Positions 49,829-62,000 of a DNA stretch of 64,000 nucleotides are shown in pieces; positions within the stretch are counted from its first letter, which is position 1, and each line of letters begins with the position of its first letter. Source of the DNA: Oxyruncus cristatus (taxonomy: Eukaryota; Chordata; Aves; Passeriformes; Cotingidae); contig VXAY01005685.1 of NCBI GenBank assembly GCA_013399855.1, forward strand, positions 241,853 through 305,852, written 5' to 3'. The position numbers and the translations under genes were made by a program. The notes below the pieces were generated by a model, which saw nothing but the letters and a program-made list of their open reading frames with translations, did not search any database and was not told the DNA's origin.

Positions 49829-50475
49829 ACTAACATACAGAGAGAACGAAAAGCACCAGTTAGCTAGAGATGAGCAAGTGAGACAATGCCAAGGAAAAGA
49901 TTCTTTTTCTTCTTTCTTCATTTTTTGTGTGTGTGCCTTGTTCATTGAAACTCCTTGACATAGTAGTGGAGTGACTTTTATTCTTTCTCTGCTCAATGAC
50001 ATAGCTACAATTGAACAGGAGGGGTAGACAATCTCAAGTGAGGATTTCATCTTTTTTTGCCTTCAAAGAAATTGTACTGTATTTCATTGAGATCTGCCTT
50101 TAGCAGCAAAACTGTCTGTACCACCTTTCTGTGCCAACTTCCAGCACTTTAAGTATACTTCCTGGTTTGATGAAATGTTGAAGATGAAGAAAGTATAAAA
50201 TAAGTAGAACAAAGATTTTGAAATTCACATTAAATTTCAGATAACTTTCCCATACTCGGAGATTAAATATTCTGCATTTAAATAGCCTTCAGAATTCTCT
50301 TTTGCACTGATAATCTGTATGAACTTAAAGCAAGTCACTACTTCTCTTGGCACCAACCTGAACATGAAGTTTATAGTCAGGCAGCACATTCTTTAGGAGG
50401 GACAGACCTCAGTACAGTAGCTGCTCTGGTGGCCTTTGTTCCCTCTGCCGCCTGCCATCCCATCCATTACCTTCC

Positions 50476-50491
50476 TGACTCACCTGAGTCA
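50476..50491. promoter_or_regulatory. Two consensus AP-1 sites in opposite orientation, 2 bp apart
   Basis: TGACTCA (50476-50482), CC, then TGAGTCA (50485-50491). Both are perfect matches to the AP-1 (Fos/Jun) site and together form an imperfect palindrome. The surrounding 200 bases are GC-richer than average for the window. Regulatory use is inferred from motif density only. Confidence 0.4.
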
Positions 50492-52231
50492 CCCTGCTCA
50501 TGGGCATCCCCTGTGGCTCTGTGTTCAGGGCCCTCATGGATGGGGCTGTGACAGTCACAGCTGCAGGGGATTACACACAGTGCCCTGGTTAACCCTCTCT
50601 CTTCTTTCTCACAAATATCTGCACAACATGTGAGTTAATTTCAAGCCAGAGGGCTGACCTCTCAAATTCTGGGAACAGAAACACTTACTGACAGGCATCT
50701 TACTGGTCCTCTGGATTAGGTATGCCTTTGACAAAATATATTTCAAAGTTTTCCTTATGCTGTTCAGTGATTTTCTTTGTGATGTCTATACCTTCTCCTT
50801 CTATTTTTTACCAAGCCTGAATGAAAGACAAATACAGTTGGGTACAAGAGTTGATTAGAAACTGAAGCATTAAAGACTTCTTAAAAAAAGATAAGAAACA
50901 AACTTAGTGGCCCAAAAATGTTAATCAAACCTATTACCTTTATTAGATCTGTTTCAAAACATGGTTTAAGTAGCCTAAAATAAAAAATTAAGTGAAACAG
51001 TATTTTGTAAAATGAGTTCCCAAAGCATTGTTTGGAAACAGATGACATAGCTTTTTCTAGTTGTTCAGGATTCTGGAAAAATTACATTACTCTGAAACGT
51101 ACCCATGTGGCCAGCTCACTGATCAGACTAATGGTGAAGAGTAGAAATCCTTGGTAATTTCACTGTAGTGAGGAGAAACTGGTCTTTTCTGCTGTGTGAG
51201 AGGTAACACATTTCTGGTCGGGATGGGAAGGGATCTGGCCATGCAAAAGAGCAGTCCGCAGAGCTTTTCAGATACCTACACCACAGAGCAATTTGTCTTA
51301 TATATATTTTATTAACTCTGCTCTAAACATACCCTAGTCAGTAATTTATGAAATGAAAGGGCTGCTTTCAGCATGTCAGGTATGGCTCGTGGTAGGATTG
51401 CAAGGGTGGCAGAGAGCTGAATGTCTTGGCTCGGAGGGAAAGTGTGAAGACTTTTTTTAGCTTAGCAACCTGCTCAGGTGCTTTGGGGCAGGCAGCACAG
51501 CGTAGGTGTATCCATATTGCAACTGGAATTGAAATCAAATACCTGTGTCCTTTTCCTCCACCCAGAGGGCCAGTTGGTGTGCCAAAATGAAGCCAGAGCA
51601 TGCAGTGGTGTAGTTGACCAGGAACGAAGGCCTAGATCTGAAGCTGAGAGTTCCTCACTATGATGGTGCAGCTGGACCACTACCCAGAAAAGTCTCTGCA
51701 GTGACCAGAGGGAGACTGGCATCCCTGAGCCCTTCAGAGCAAAAACTCATACACACAGAACAGGGCCAGTGCTTTGAAACTGCTGTGTGAATACCTCCAC
51801 TCAAGTACCAATAGCATCATAAGCTGTTCTAGTACCTATCATTCTAAACAGCACTACAGCTGTTAATTTCTGTTTTCCTCAGAAACGCAAGCCTCATTTC
51901 ACAAGCTCCTCCTCACCAAAGGAGAAACTCTGGGACTCTGAAGGGGCAGCAAATGAGCCTTATCTTTCAAGTCTGTTAACATCTAGATTTGTGCTAACCC
52001 TGCTCAGTGAGTTCTGGAGTTTCCAGATACTCTGCAGCCTTGATAGTTTCATCTCTGGCAGTGGTACTTCTGTTAGTGTCTCTAAATCTTTGTAAGCTAC
52101 ACATGAAAGTAATCTAGTGAGTGCTAAGATTTTGCATATCCACAGAGTCCAGGAGATTATCCATAGAAAAAAACTCTGCTGCACACCCTCTCCCCGAAAT
52201 ATTTCCAAAGTATGCGTGGAGATCTGGAGAT

Positions 52232-52295
52232 AGATTCAAAGCATGTTCAGGTCTAGCATGAACAGATTCAAAGCATGTTCAGGTCTAGCATGAAC
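52232..52295. repeat. Perfect tandem duplication, two 32-bp units
   Basis: Units at 52232-52263 and 52264-52295 are identical, each starting AGATTCAAAGCATGTTCAGG. Complete identity indicates a recent event, or active length variation between individuals. Each unit also holds a small GTTCA/TGAAC inverted repeat. Confidence 0.97.
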
Positions 52296-55200
52296 CTGGA
52301 TATTTGTTTGGAAACTCCTTTTATGTCTTCAACTGCTTAGTGGTGACAAAACAGCCATCAGTCTAGGGCTGATGTGTGTTTCTGAAACACACAGGTACAG
52401 AATACGGAGCAAAAGTGTAGCTTTCAGCAATTTCTTCCTTGGGAAAGCTGTTCTGTAAGGGTTTCATTGTTCACAGCACCGGCCACACATTGCAACTCCT
52501 CTACCTCAGGTTACCCTCTGTTTTGCTGTGCCAACACTGCTCTATATAAGGCTACATTTTAAAATTGTTGAAACTGTATATGTATGTTTTTAAATCAGGA
52601 TTAAAAAAAGCCCTGGAAAAGTCCCACAGAGAGGTAGTCCAGATGCCAAGGATATGTGGTTGAGTATATAAAGGGTTATGAAGAAAATTAGTATAAGGGC
52701 TAACCTAAAGAGGATTTATTCGCTTTTCACGTGGGACTATTGTGCTTTAAAAAGAATTTATAGATTTGGAGGAACTATTCTTGCTGTGGCAAAACACTGT
52801 ATAAACCCAATTATACTTGGAGGTCCTGGGCTGAGCAGTTATTTAATCTAATGCTTGCTAACTTCTCCCGAAGATGACAAAGAAGGAAAGTTTACTGGGC
52901 ACAAGCATCTGTGGATTGCTGTACTTGCCTTGAAGAGACAGTGTCACCACGCAGCAGCATAAGCAGCAAGTGGGTAACAGGGATAGATAAAGAAAGAGAA
53001 ATAACTAGTGGAAAGGGCCTAACAAGAGGATCTAGTGGCAGCAACTGGGCTGAGGGGAGCTAGCAAGGAAGGGACTTACCTGAAGGGGTAAGTAGAGAAG
53101 ATACTTTCTGTTTAAGTGTGGTCAAGTACAGTTTAAATCCAGGGAGCTCTCCCAGCTCAGAAGCCCAAGCTGGTATTAGCAGATAGGCAACACAGCTTCA
53201 GGGTGAAACGTGTTTGGGCTGACACACAGCAAATATATTTTCCTGTAACAAGAAAAGGAGATTAATTCTTATCCATTTAGTTTGGGGGAGGACACTGGTT
53301 TTCTTACTGCAGATTTCTTTCTCTTTAAGTAGCAAACTTCCTCTTCTGCCTGGTTAAGCCTACGATGCTCATTAGTTGGAAGGATTCAGTGTAACTCATT
53401 GCCCACCTACTCAGTCAGGCACTTTCTAAAGACTCGAGGTGATCTTCCATCTCCTTTGACACATGCTTTAGCATTTCAGGGAAGACACACCAAAGCCAGG
53501 TTCAGGACAGCTGAGACCTGGCAGAGGCTGCAGTTATTAATAAAGATGGAGGAACATGCTCATTAGCAAGGCAGACAATGAAACAAAGCTGGTTTGTTTC
53601 AGCATTTGTGTGTCTGCATAGTATTAAGTAGCACTTCAAACTATACTGTAAGCCTTCATCATGTCAGTTAGGCTTTCTCATCTGATTAGAGATATTTTTG
53701 TTCTTCAAGACAGTGAACTTATTATGATATTTACTGACTTTTCTTCTTAAGTGGATTTCTTACATCAAGCAGATCTTTGCTTTTGAAAATTTGCCAAAGT
53801 ACCCTGAGTTTGTGTAGTTCTTTATCACAAAATGCAGTTGGCCTTGCCTATGGGGCTGAGGACCAGCTTCTGGACCAGCTTCTCCTGGCTTTTGAAGAGG
53901 ACAATGCTCTCATTCCACACAGTTTATAGCAAAACAAATATATTTCAATTCCATTTAATCAAACTTCTAGTAAATCTTTCCTATGAAAAGGAATCACTAC
54001 GTAGATCTGTGAGAGATTTACTCGTGGCAAAACTGATTAAATACATTAGTAGTGGGACTTTGATTCTGATGATAAATGAAGAAAAAGGAACACATGCAGC
54101 AGTGGCAACAGACTTCCTCGACCGGACTTAGTTGTGATTAGAAGCCATTGTCTTTCTCCTTTGTGCTTTTGTACTGATTACAGTTCGTATGTTTGTGCTT
54201 CTAGGGTTTGTTTACATGATGAAACTTTTGTACAAGTCCCTATTCTCTTATTAATTTTCTGGAAATCATTTTATTTGGACTTTCTCATTCATAAAGATAA
54301 ATAAATGAGGAATATGGTCCCCACATGTGTATTCTCTAAACTCCTGTGCATTTTCATAATTTTTTTTTCTTCCTTTGTGTTGATAAAACAAGATTTCAGA
54401 CGGTAAATGACCCTCATTTCAAATCTGTTTTAAACCAATTACAGATACACACTATTGACACAAAACTAACTCTTTTCACAGTGTGTTGAAGCAACATTTA
54501 GTTTAACCACAAAATGGATTCTTTTTAATCTTTTATTCTGTTAGTTTCTTGTGCATTGTAAATAAAAACATTCTATATTTATTTGTTCTTTTAGCACATC
54601 CTGATTTCAAAGGGACTCAGGAACTAGAGTCTGTATGATATAGAAAGCTGTGGAGTTCTTTATACCAGATTTTAATGGATCTGCAACCATTACTTCATAA
54701 TTTAAAGTATAACAAAGGTGCCCTGTATCAGTAGCAGATTCATGTTTTTTTCCTACTCATGTTGAAAATGAAATTATTGTCTTGTCACTTAGTGCAAACT
54801 GGAGTAAAATTGAGTGCTTGCCTCGAAGAGATTTCCTTACAAAATAACATGAATAAATGTGAAAGCAAAATGGAATTTCTTGAGCTTTTTCAACAGTTTA
54901 ATCTCAAGTAGTTATAAGGTGACTTTTTATTTAGTTCAGTTATAAAATATTTATGCAGAAATACTCATGGAGAAGCAACATTTCATTCAAAGAACGCCTG
55001 GCAGTAAGGGGTAAGTTGCGCATTAAAAATAAATTAGAACACAATACTCATTATACAAACACCGGCAAAAATAGGAGTGCTAAGGACATAATTTTCTAAA
55101 AATGCACATCTGCAACGAGCTCCAGTGGTGCATATAGTAAGTGAAGTCTGTAATTTTTTTTTTTTGTACAACTGCTTATCTCCTAAATGCCATTTCTTCA

Positions 55201-57786
55201 TTCGAATCGCCAGCAATGAATGCAGTCTTCTGTGCATTTTGTCTTTGTTTGGGTTTGTTTTTTCAATGAGAAGCTATCTCCTCTGCTGAGACTCACACCA
55301 CTCATTTATTTACCTTATAGTATTATAAGGAGCTGTAGGCTAAGGTCAGAGCCCCCTTGTGCTGACTGTCTTACCTACAAAAGGACCTCTCCTGACTCAA
55401 ATGTGTAACCCAAAGCTCTGATCTTGGAAAGGCTTAAAGCTGTGCAATGAGACTACCCTGGTTAACGTGAGGCAAGTAAACGTCTTTGGTAGTTCAGGCT
55501 TTCCTGGGCATGTGAACTAAGCCAAAGGAAATAGGAGAAAGTAATAACAAGTGAAAAATAAATACTAAACCAAGACTTAATAACACTTTAGCATCATCAG
55601 AAACCTAATAAGGTTTCTTAGGACCTAGGGCCCAGCCAGATTTCTTTAAGAGGATTTCTTTATGAGGGCAGACATTTTGCTATGCCACACCTACTGAGGA
55701 GTGATAAGGCTGAATTTTATACAGGCATTTTTTTAAAAAAAGTTTAAACCATCCTTCTCCACCTTAAACCAGCTCTGACTGCATGACCTTTTTTCTAAAA
55801 TCTTTTGATGAACAAGGTAAATAAAATACCCAAGGGTACAAAGAAGAAAAGAAACAAAAAGGAGCAGAAGAGCAATTTCAGTTTGTAGTTTCCAAACATA
55901 GAAATGACAATTATTTGCACCCATTATAAAGAACCATGAACATCTGTTGAACAAAGAGATGGGAGAAATTTAACTCGATAGTAACAAAACTAGGTACAGG
56001 ACATAAGATTTCAACAAGTCTTGTTCAAAGCTGCATATCTTTTCATTACACTTTTACAGCAGAGATTTTCAGGGTATGGTTATAATTTGTGTCATAAATA
56101 CTTATTAACATTTTTCTGTGTAGACTCAAGCAGATTGGATGAGGTGTTCTTTACTTCAAAATGATAAGACTGTCCATTGTCTCACATTTATTACTGATTT
56201 TAATTTTTTAAAACCTTCCGGTATGAGGATACTGGAATGATAATGTCAGTTTTAGGGATTACAGCTTACGAGACTTAAGGGGGCAGGCACTATATATGAT
56301 AGCAATAACAGTATCAGTGGTAGGAGAGGTCATAGTGCTTCTCCTTCCCCGGCTCCCAATGAAGTTGCCACAGTCCAATATTTTGCAGCTTTTCCCACTA
56401 GGGGAGTGTAATTTACTGGGTTGTATCTAGTGATGACCTCTGCACCAAACCACATTGTCTTTTACTACTAAATTGTGTGTTCTGGGAGTTCTGTGTGAGG
56501 CATTCATAATTCCTCCTGCTCTTATTTTCTCAGAGCCTCCTCATTCTATATTTTTCAGACACTATTGATTTTGTGTCGCAAGATGTACTATATCAATTCA
56601 AGAAAAAAGAAAGGAGATGTTCAATAATCTTATTCTAATCTCGAGAGACCTTACCTATCTGAAATTAAGTATAAGGTCATTCACCCTTTGTTGAGACTGA
56701 GTCAAGAGTTCTTTCTTTCACAAAATGCAAAATATTTCAGGCATGGGACTTAGGTTATCACTAGACTAATAATGATTTTTTTTTTCATATCTCTTGTATT
56801 AAAATGTTCAGTATATATTTTCCAGTAAGCTTATTGCTTCAGGGGAATCGAAAACAGGCAACAGCCTGTGATCATCTGCATTGCTGTTAAACTAATGGTT
56901 ATTTATTCACAAGGTAAATGGAGAAAAAGGTCACATGAATTGTCATTTCTGCATCTATATTCTGATTTATTTGCAGTACCCCCCATGAACTTCTCTGGGG
57001 AAAGTGAACAATTTACTGTCTCAATCACTTTGGAAGGTATAGAGAGTGGTTAAATTAGGTATTGAAGAAAGGTTTTAGCTGACCAGAGAGTTCTTTTGTT
57101 CATAAAAGACAGTCTTTATTCCCTCTGCTCAGCTTACTAATGTTTGACTTACTGGAAGTTTTGGCATTTTTGCTCCTGTTCATACAGAGTTGTTCTCACA
57201 TGCATGTGCACTTAACTTGCAGTTCTTGCCTGATCATCTTTTGAGTTCACATGAGATGGTAACTTCCATTCACCCAAAAAAAAATGACTCAAAAAATATT
57301 TCTGTCAAATCCCTTCACAATTCCCTTCCTGTACTAATGCCAACTAAAAAGGATGAGGTACTGATAGCACAGAGTGCAGTCCTCTCTCCTGGTGATCTGG
57401 AGGGTCTAATGCAGAAAAAAAGAGAATTTTGTAAATGGCTAATTCAACTTGGACAACTTGCTCAGTTAGTTGTTAGGATTAGCAGTTAGAATATAGTTTA
57501 TTAGGAATCGGGCTGGTATGGAGACCAGGGACCAGACAAGTCCAAGTTTAGTCAGTAGAACACTAAGGACCAGGAATAAACTGGATGAGCTTTGAAGGGG
57601 AAGGAGGGATTCATAGTACTGTTAATACCTACCAGAACTAGATACCTACATGGCTGAGGCCCAAGCATAGATCTCCAGGCTGTTGAAAGAATGATTAAGA
57701 TATTTAGAGTAGTTGAAGGAATCAATGGAAATATGAAAAAGCCATGAGGAAGAGTTCTTGGTCAACGAAAACCGGATGTGAAGAGT

Positions 57787-57902
57787 GAAGATCATGGTTT
57801 GGTGAAGGTCATGGTTAATAGAGGTGGTCATAGCTGCTTCTTCTGACTGGAACAATCAGTTGCAGCTGAACAATTAGTTCAAATTCGGCTGAAGGTCACA
57901 GC
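57787..57902. repeat. Degenerate short repeat with (A/G)GTCAT core
   Basis: GATCATGGTT (57790), GGTCATGGTT (57808), GGTCATAGCT (57827) and GGTCACAGCT (57893) recur. The first three are spaced 18 and 19 bp apart. It may be an old minisatellite of about 18 bp. Confidence 0.5.
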
Positions 57903-58802
57903 TCAAAATGATGGAAGTGACTGTAGCTGCCAGAAGCATGGAACTCGGTAGGAAGTGGCATTAGCTGGTAGTCTTGTTTCTGAAAGTGACAGACCGATTG
58001 TGGGTCAATGCAATTTGCAAAAGTAGAATTGGTTGTGTTGTAAGTAATGTGTTTGTGTGGTTGATAAGTGGGTGTTGTAAGAGTTGATGAATTCATTCAC
58101 ATTAGTGTACATTTCCTCTGTCACTTGTAGATTGATACTTCACCATCTAAAGAGGAAACGAATTTAGTCTTTTTTTTTTTACTGTGTTTTCTCTTGCACA
58201 ACATCCAGAAGAGTTTCTGAATTCTGTACTCTCATAGTGTTTAAAGTTACAGGCAGCAGAGGCAATCAATTTTCCTGTTCCTTTACTAGGCACGATTCAA
58301 ATTCCCAGTCTTCCACTTCCTTGCTCACAGTCCAGCACAGATCCATTTCCCATGAATGCTATCACTGAGAAACAAAAGTGATAGATTTTGGCTACTACTT
58401 ATCGTTTGTGCAGCAGCATACATCCCAGAAGCACTCACAAACAGCTTGGAGGCAGCACTTTTGTGTGCCTAAGGAGAGAGAACAAAGTCACATTTTAGAT
58501 AGCTGCGCCTCTGTCTCCTGGAAAAAGTGTAGAGAATGTTGACTTGGCATGAGACCTTAAGGCTAGAGAGGAAGGACTCTGCCAGTTTTCCTGAGGATGC
58601 CGATCTAAGGCAAAGATCTGACAGCCATGAGAGAGACTTGAAAGAAATATAGGCACAGAGAGAGATAACATATTCCTTGGTTAACTGATTAGATGTGTAT
58701 TTACGACGTTACACAGCCTGGTAACTTCAGGAAGCCAACACTGGTGCCTTGGCTTTAGGTCAGTGAAGAGGAGTGAAGGGGAGTCTCATCTCTGATGATA
58801 CA

Positions 58803-59012
58803 GTGATTCATGGCCAGTGAAATTCATGGCAGAAGACTCTCTGTGAAGGAGGCAGCCCTATAGGCACTCCAATTAGCCGTGTTTGTAATTGATGGCATGG
58901 CTGGAAATCATTGTGATTCATGAGCAATAATATTCATGACAAGAGCGATTCTTTTATTTCAGGGAAAAAGACCAGGAACTGCTCTAAATTACACATGATT
59001 GTGATTAATGGC
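58803..59012. repeat. Old tandem duplication of about 110 bp with paired ATTCATG motifs
   Basis: Copy A has GTGATTCATG at 58803 and ATTCATG at 58822. Copy B has GTGATTCATG at 58913 and ATTCATG at 58932. The two motifs are 16 bp apart in both copies. Further on, GTAATTGATGG (58885-58895) in copy A corresponds to GTGATTAATGG (59001-59011) in copy B, 116 bp apart. About 24 of the first 34 positions match, while the sequence in between has diverged strongly. TAATT/ATTCAT cores resemble homeodomain or POU sites. Confidence 0.55.
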
Positions 59013-62000
59013 TTGGGAAGATATATCGTGAGTGGGTGCCTGAGACCAGTGCTGTGTTGAGAAATCTATTTAAGCCACATTCAGAGGAACAGGAAAGAGA
59101 GGAGGGAATAGCTGTCTGAGCACCCTTGCTTGTCAAATACCTCCCCCAGACTCTCAATAGGGCATTAAGGTCTGTGCAGGTAGTTCAAAATTGCAGCAAT
59201 GAATGTTGCTGGCCAAAACTTCTTTATATCGGCCCTCCAACCTTTTGGCTGCTGGGAATACATCCAGTATTTTGTGGTATATCCAAACTTTTCTTTGTGC
59301 TCGGAAAATCCCAGATGAGAAGGAAAAAGTGAGAGGAGGGCGGGAGGAAAGAATGGGTGATAAGAAGGTGACAGAAAACAAAGGACAATAAGCAGTGCTG
59401 TGTAAGTTTTTGCATCTTATTTCCTAGGAGAAATGGAAAAAGCAGAGGGTGTCCAGCTAAGTGGATGGAGTGAAAACCAGTACTGTGCAGAGCGGAGCAG
59501 GACAGGGTCAGGGCTTTCATCAAACCTCTACCCAAAGCAAAGAGCTACAATCTACAGAGTTAGAAAATTGATCTGAAGGAACTGAAATGGATTTATCTGG
59601 AAATGGGAAAATTTGCATAGGAAAAATAACTGACAGATGTCTGAGCACTGTTTCATCAGCCCGAGAATCTGTGTACTCCTTCCAATCCTGTTCAAAAGAT
59701 ATCATCATCTTCACCTGGTTCTAACCATTGTAGTAGAAATCAATACTTTTATCCCTCCTTCTTTGTCTTTTCTTCATAGCATAATTTTAATCTAATTATT
59801 AAACCCATATACTGAAGATTCTTCTTCAGTAACAAATACTAATATGCAACTTTTCTTTGCTTCATCCTCACAAAAATCTTGTTTATTAAATGTTTCAGAC
59901 TATAAGTTTCAGCTTTCCTGCCCACATTCTTAAACTGGAACATTTCGTTTATTAAAATATTCTGCTGTATAGAAATACCAGCATAGCTGACATCAGCATG
60001 TAGTATCCAGGAGGCCAGGTCCTGGGCTAAAACTTCATTAGTCTCTGTGTTGTCAAGACAGTGAGAAAAGCTCCTAATGCATTGAACAAGCAGAATATAT
60101 AAACAGTGAGTACAAGTGAGGCTATAGTAATGCTTAATCATGGTTGCTGCTTATGGAGAGGAATCTTTTTAAAAGTTATGCTTAATGTAAAGCTCCCATC
60201 ATACATTCTTCTCTTCTTTTCCGTTAAAGATAGAGAAAGTACTTCTGTGGTTGCAAAATCTGTTCCCCCTCAGCAGCTGTGTTTTCCTTTGTAGAACCAA
60301 CCATAAAAATGTACTCTGCGTGTCCTGCTAAGAGATGTTCTTCTGGAGATTCTCCACATATTGAGCAAAATTACTGGTTAAAGCTGAAACTGTGAGTATG
60401 GAACTAGTTGAATCTGTAATCTGGATGAAGGGCCTGTTCTTATTGAAAGCCATTTACATTCCCTTGACTTTAAACGTGAATGCTGCCAGTAAATCTTTTG
60501 ATACAATTTTCTTTTCAAAAGATATTCCTTTTAAGTGCCCAGGCTGACCCCTTATACCCCGTGGGCCTCTGAGGATCCAGTTGTGCTTTACAGGGGGCTG
60601 CTGAGCTGCGAACAAATTCTACTGCTGATGAAGGTGTCAGCAGAGGAGATTTGAAAGAAATGAGGGAGTCACCCTCACAAAATACCAGTGGCTTTAAAGA
60701 GTTGCTTCATCTCCTGAGCTCAAGAATCTTCCATCCTAAAATGGGATTTCTCTTAGGAGAAACCAAAGCTGTTGTATGCAATTTCCCATGAATAAAATTT
60801 CATTCGTTCTCTGGTGACATCTTCCTCTCCTGTCTCCTCTAAGGGAGAACAGTAGTCTAGTAGACAGAAAGACAGTTATATTAGAAATAGCATTGTGTAC
60901 ACAGATATCACTCAAGGTATGTCTAATAAGTATTTTCTAGCAGGTACAAGTTTTCTTTACTCATGTTTTAGGCTGGACAGTGAAAAGTCAGTTACAAAAC
61001 ATATATTGTGGCACTGTATTTAAATTTGTAATCCTATAAAGAGCATGCTTTTTTGTAATCATATCCTTCATCTCATATTTACGCTTTCTTCTTTTTGAAT
61101 TTTAAACTATGGCACTGAAATGGAGTCTTTGAAAAAAGCCTCTGCTGATATTTCTGAAAGCATACATATGCTGGAAATCTTGTGAGAATATCTGCTCTTC
61201 TGAGTTTTCAGAGAGGAAAGAAAGACTTTCCTGCAGCTGAGTAAAAATTCTAGGTCTTGTTTGATGAGATGTTAAGGCAAACACAAATGCTATTTGTCAA
61301 ATTCAAAATGATTTTCATCATGGCAAACAGTAAATGCCCTAGTGTGGTGACCTTAATTACTGGAAGTATCATCAAAAGATGGATTTCAAAAAGAAGAGGA
61401 GTTTGAAGAATCCTGCAGTCCTGGCTACTGTGCCTGCCAGCAAAACTAATCACTCATCCCTCCAACCAGTTCAGTGTGTTTGCAGTAGGTAGCCCTACCC
61501 TCCTCATCTCACACTGCTTTGACTTCCCTCCTTCAGCTGATTGCTACTCACTTTGCAAATTAAACACTACTGCAGTCATAAATTGATGTTGAAACAGTTA
61601 TTACTTTCCCCTGACTCACTGTCATTTGGTCACAACTTTTTTAATTCCCTCCTTTTTTTCCCTCCATTTCTCTCTCAGTCACTGCTGTCAAATTCGTACA
61701 GTCCCCAAGGTCTGATTAGTCCCTTCATTCTCTAACTCAGGGTAAGAACCATAAAACCAAAGCTTTGTGTTGATGTTTATCAGATACAGGTTATATCATC
61801 AGATCTGTTACAGAAAATGTCTTTGTGTAGATCAAGCAAGGCTTAGCATATTTAACTGTATTAGCCCTCGTGCCCAGCAAAACTAACTCAGATGATGAGT
61901 TAAAAAGGTATATTGTTGTACAGATGAAAACAAATGTGATCTGAGAAAAATTCAATGCATGCAGTAGGTTATTTCTTTTAGTTTCTGTAATTTCTGGTAC

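Larger units (their letters stand above)
46749..58802. other. 12-kb intergenic stretch without recognisable transposons
   Basis: No CR1 or LTR was recognised over 12 kb, which is long compared with the spacing elsewhere in the window. Small features are poly(A) at 47887-47899, an AT palindrome (49798-49828), paired AP-1 sites (50476-50491), a perfect 32-bp duplication (52232-52295), an 8-bp inverted repeat (55599-55618) and a degenerate short repeat (57787-57902). Open frames of up to 99 codons (53832-54131, 57190-57489) match no family I know. Confidence 0.55.

Noticed and set aside
53832..54131. 99-codon plus-strand frame with charged C-terminal half
   Set aside because: Looks protein-like in part, but no family is recognised and the flanks are AT-rich without gene signals.
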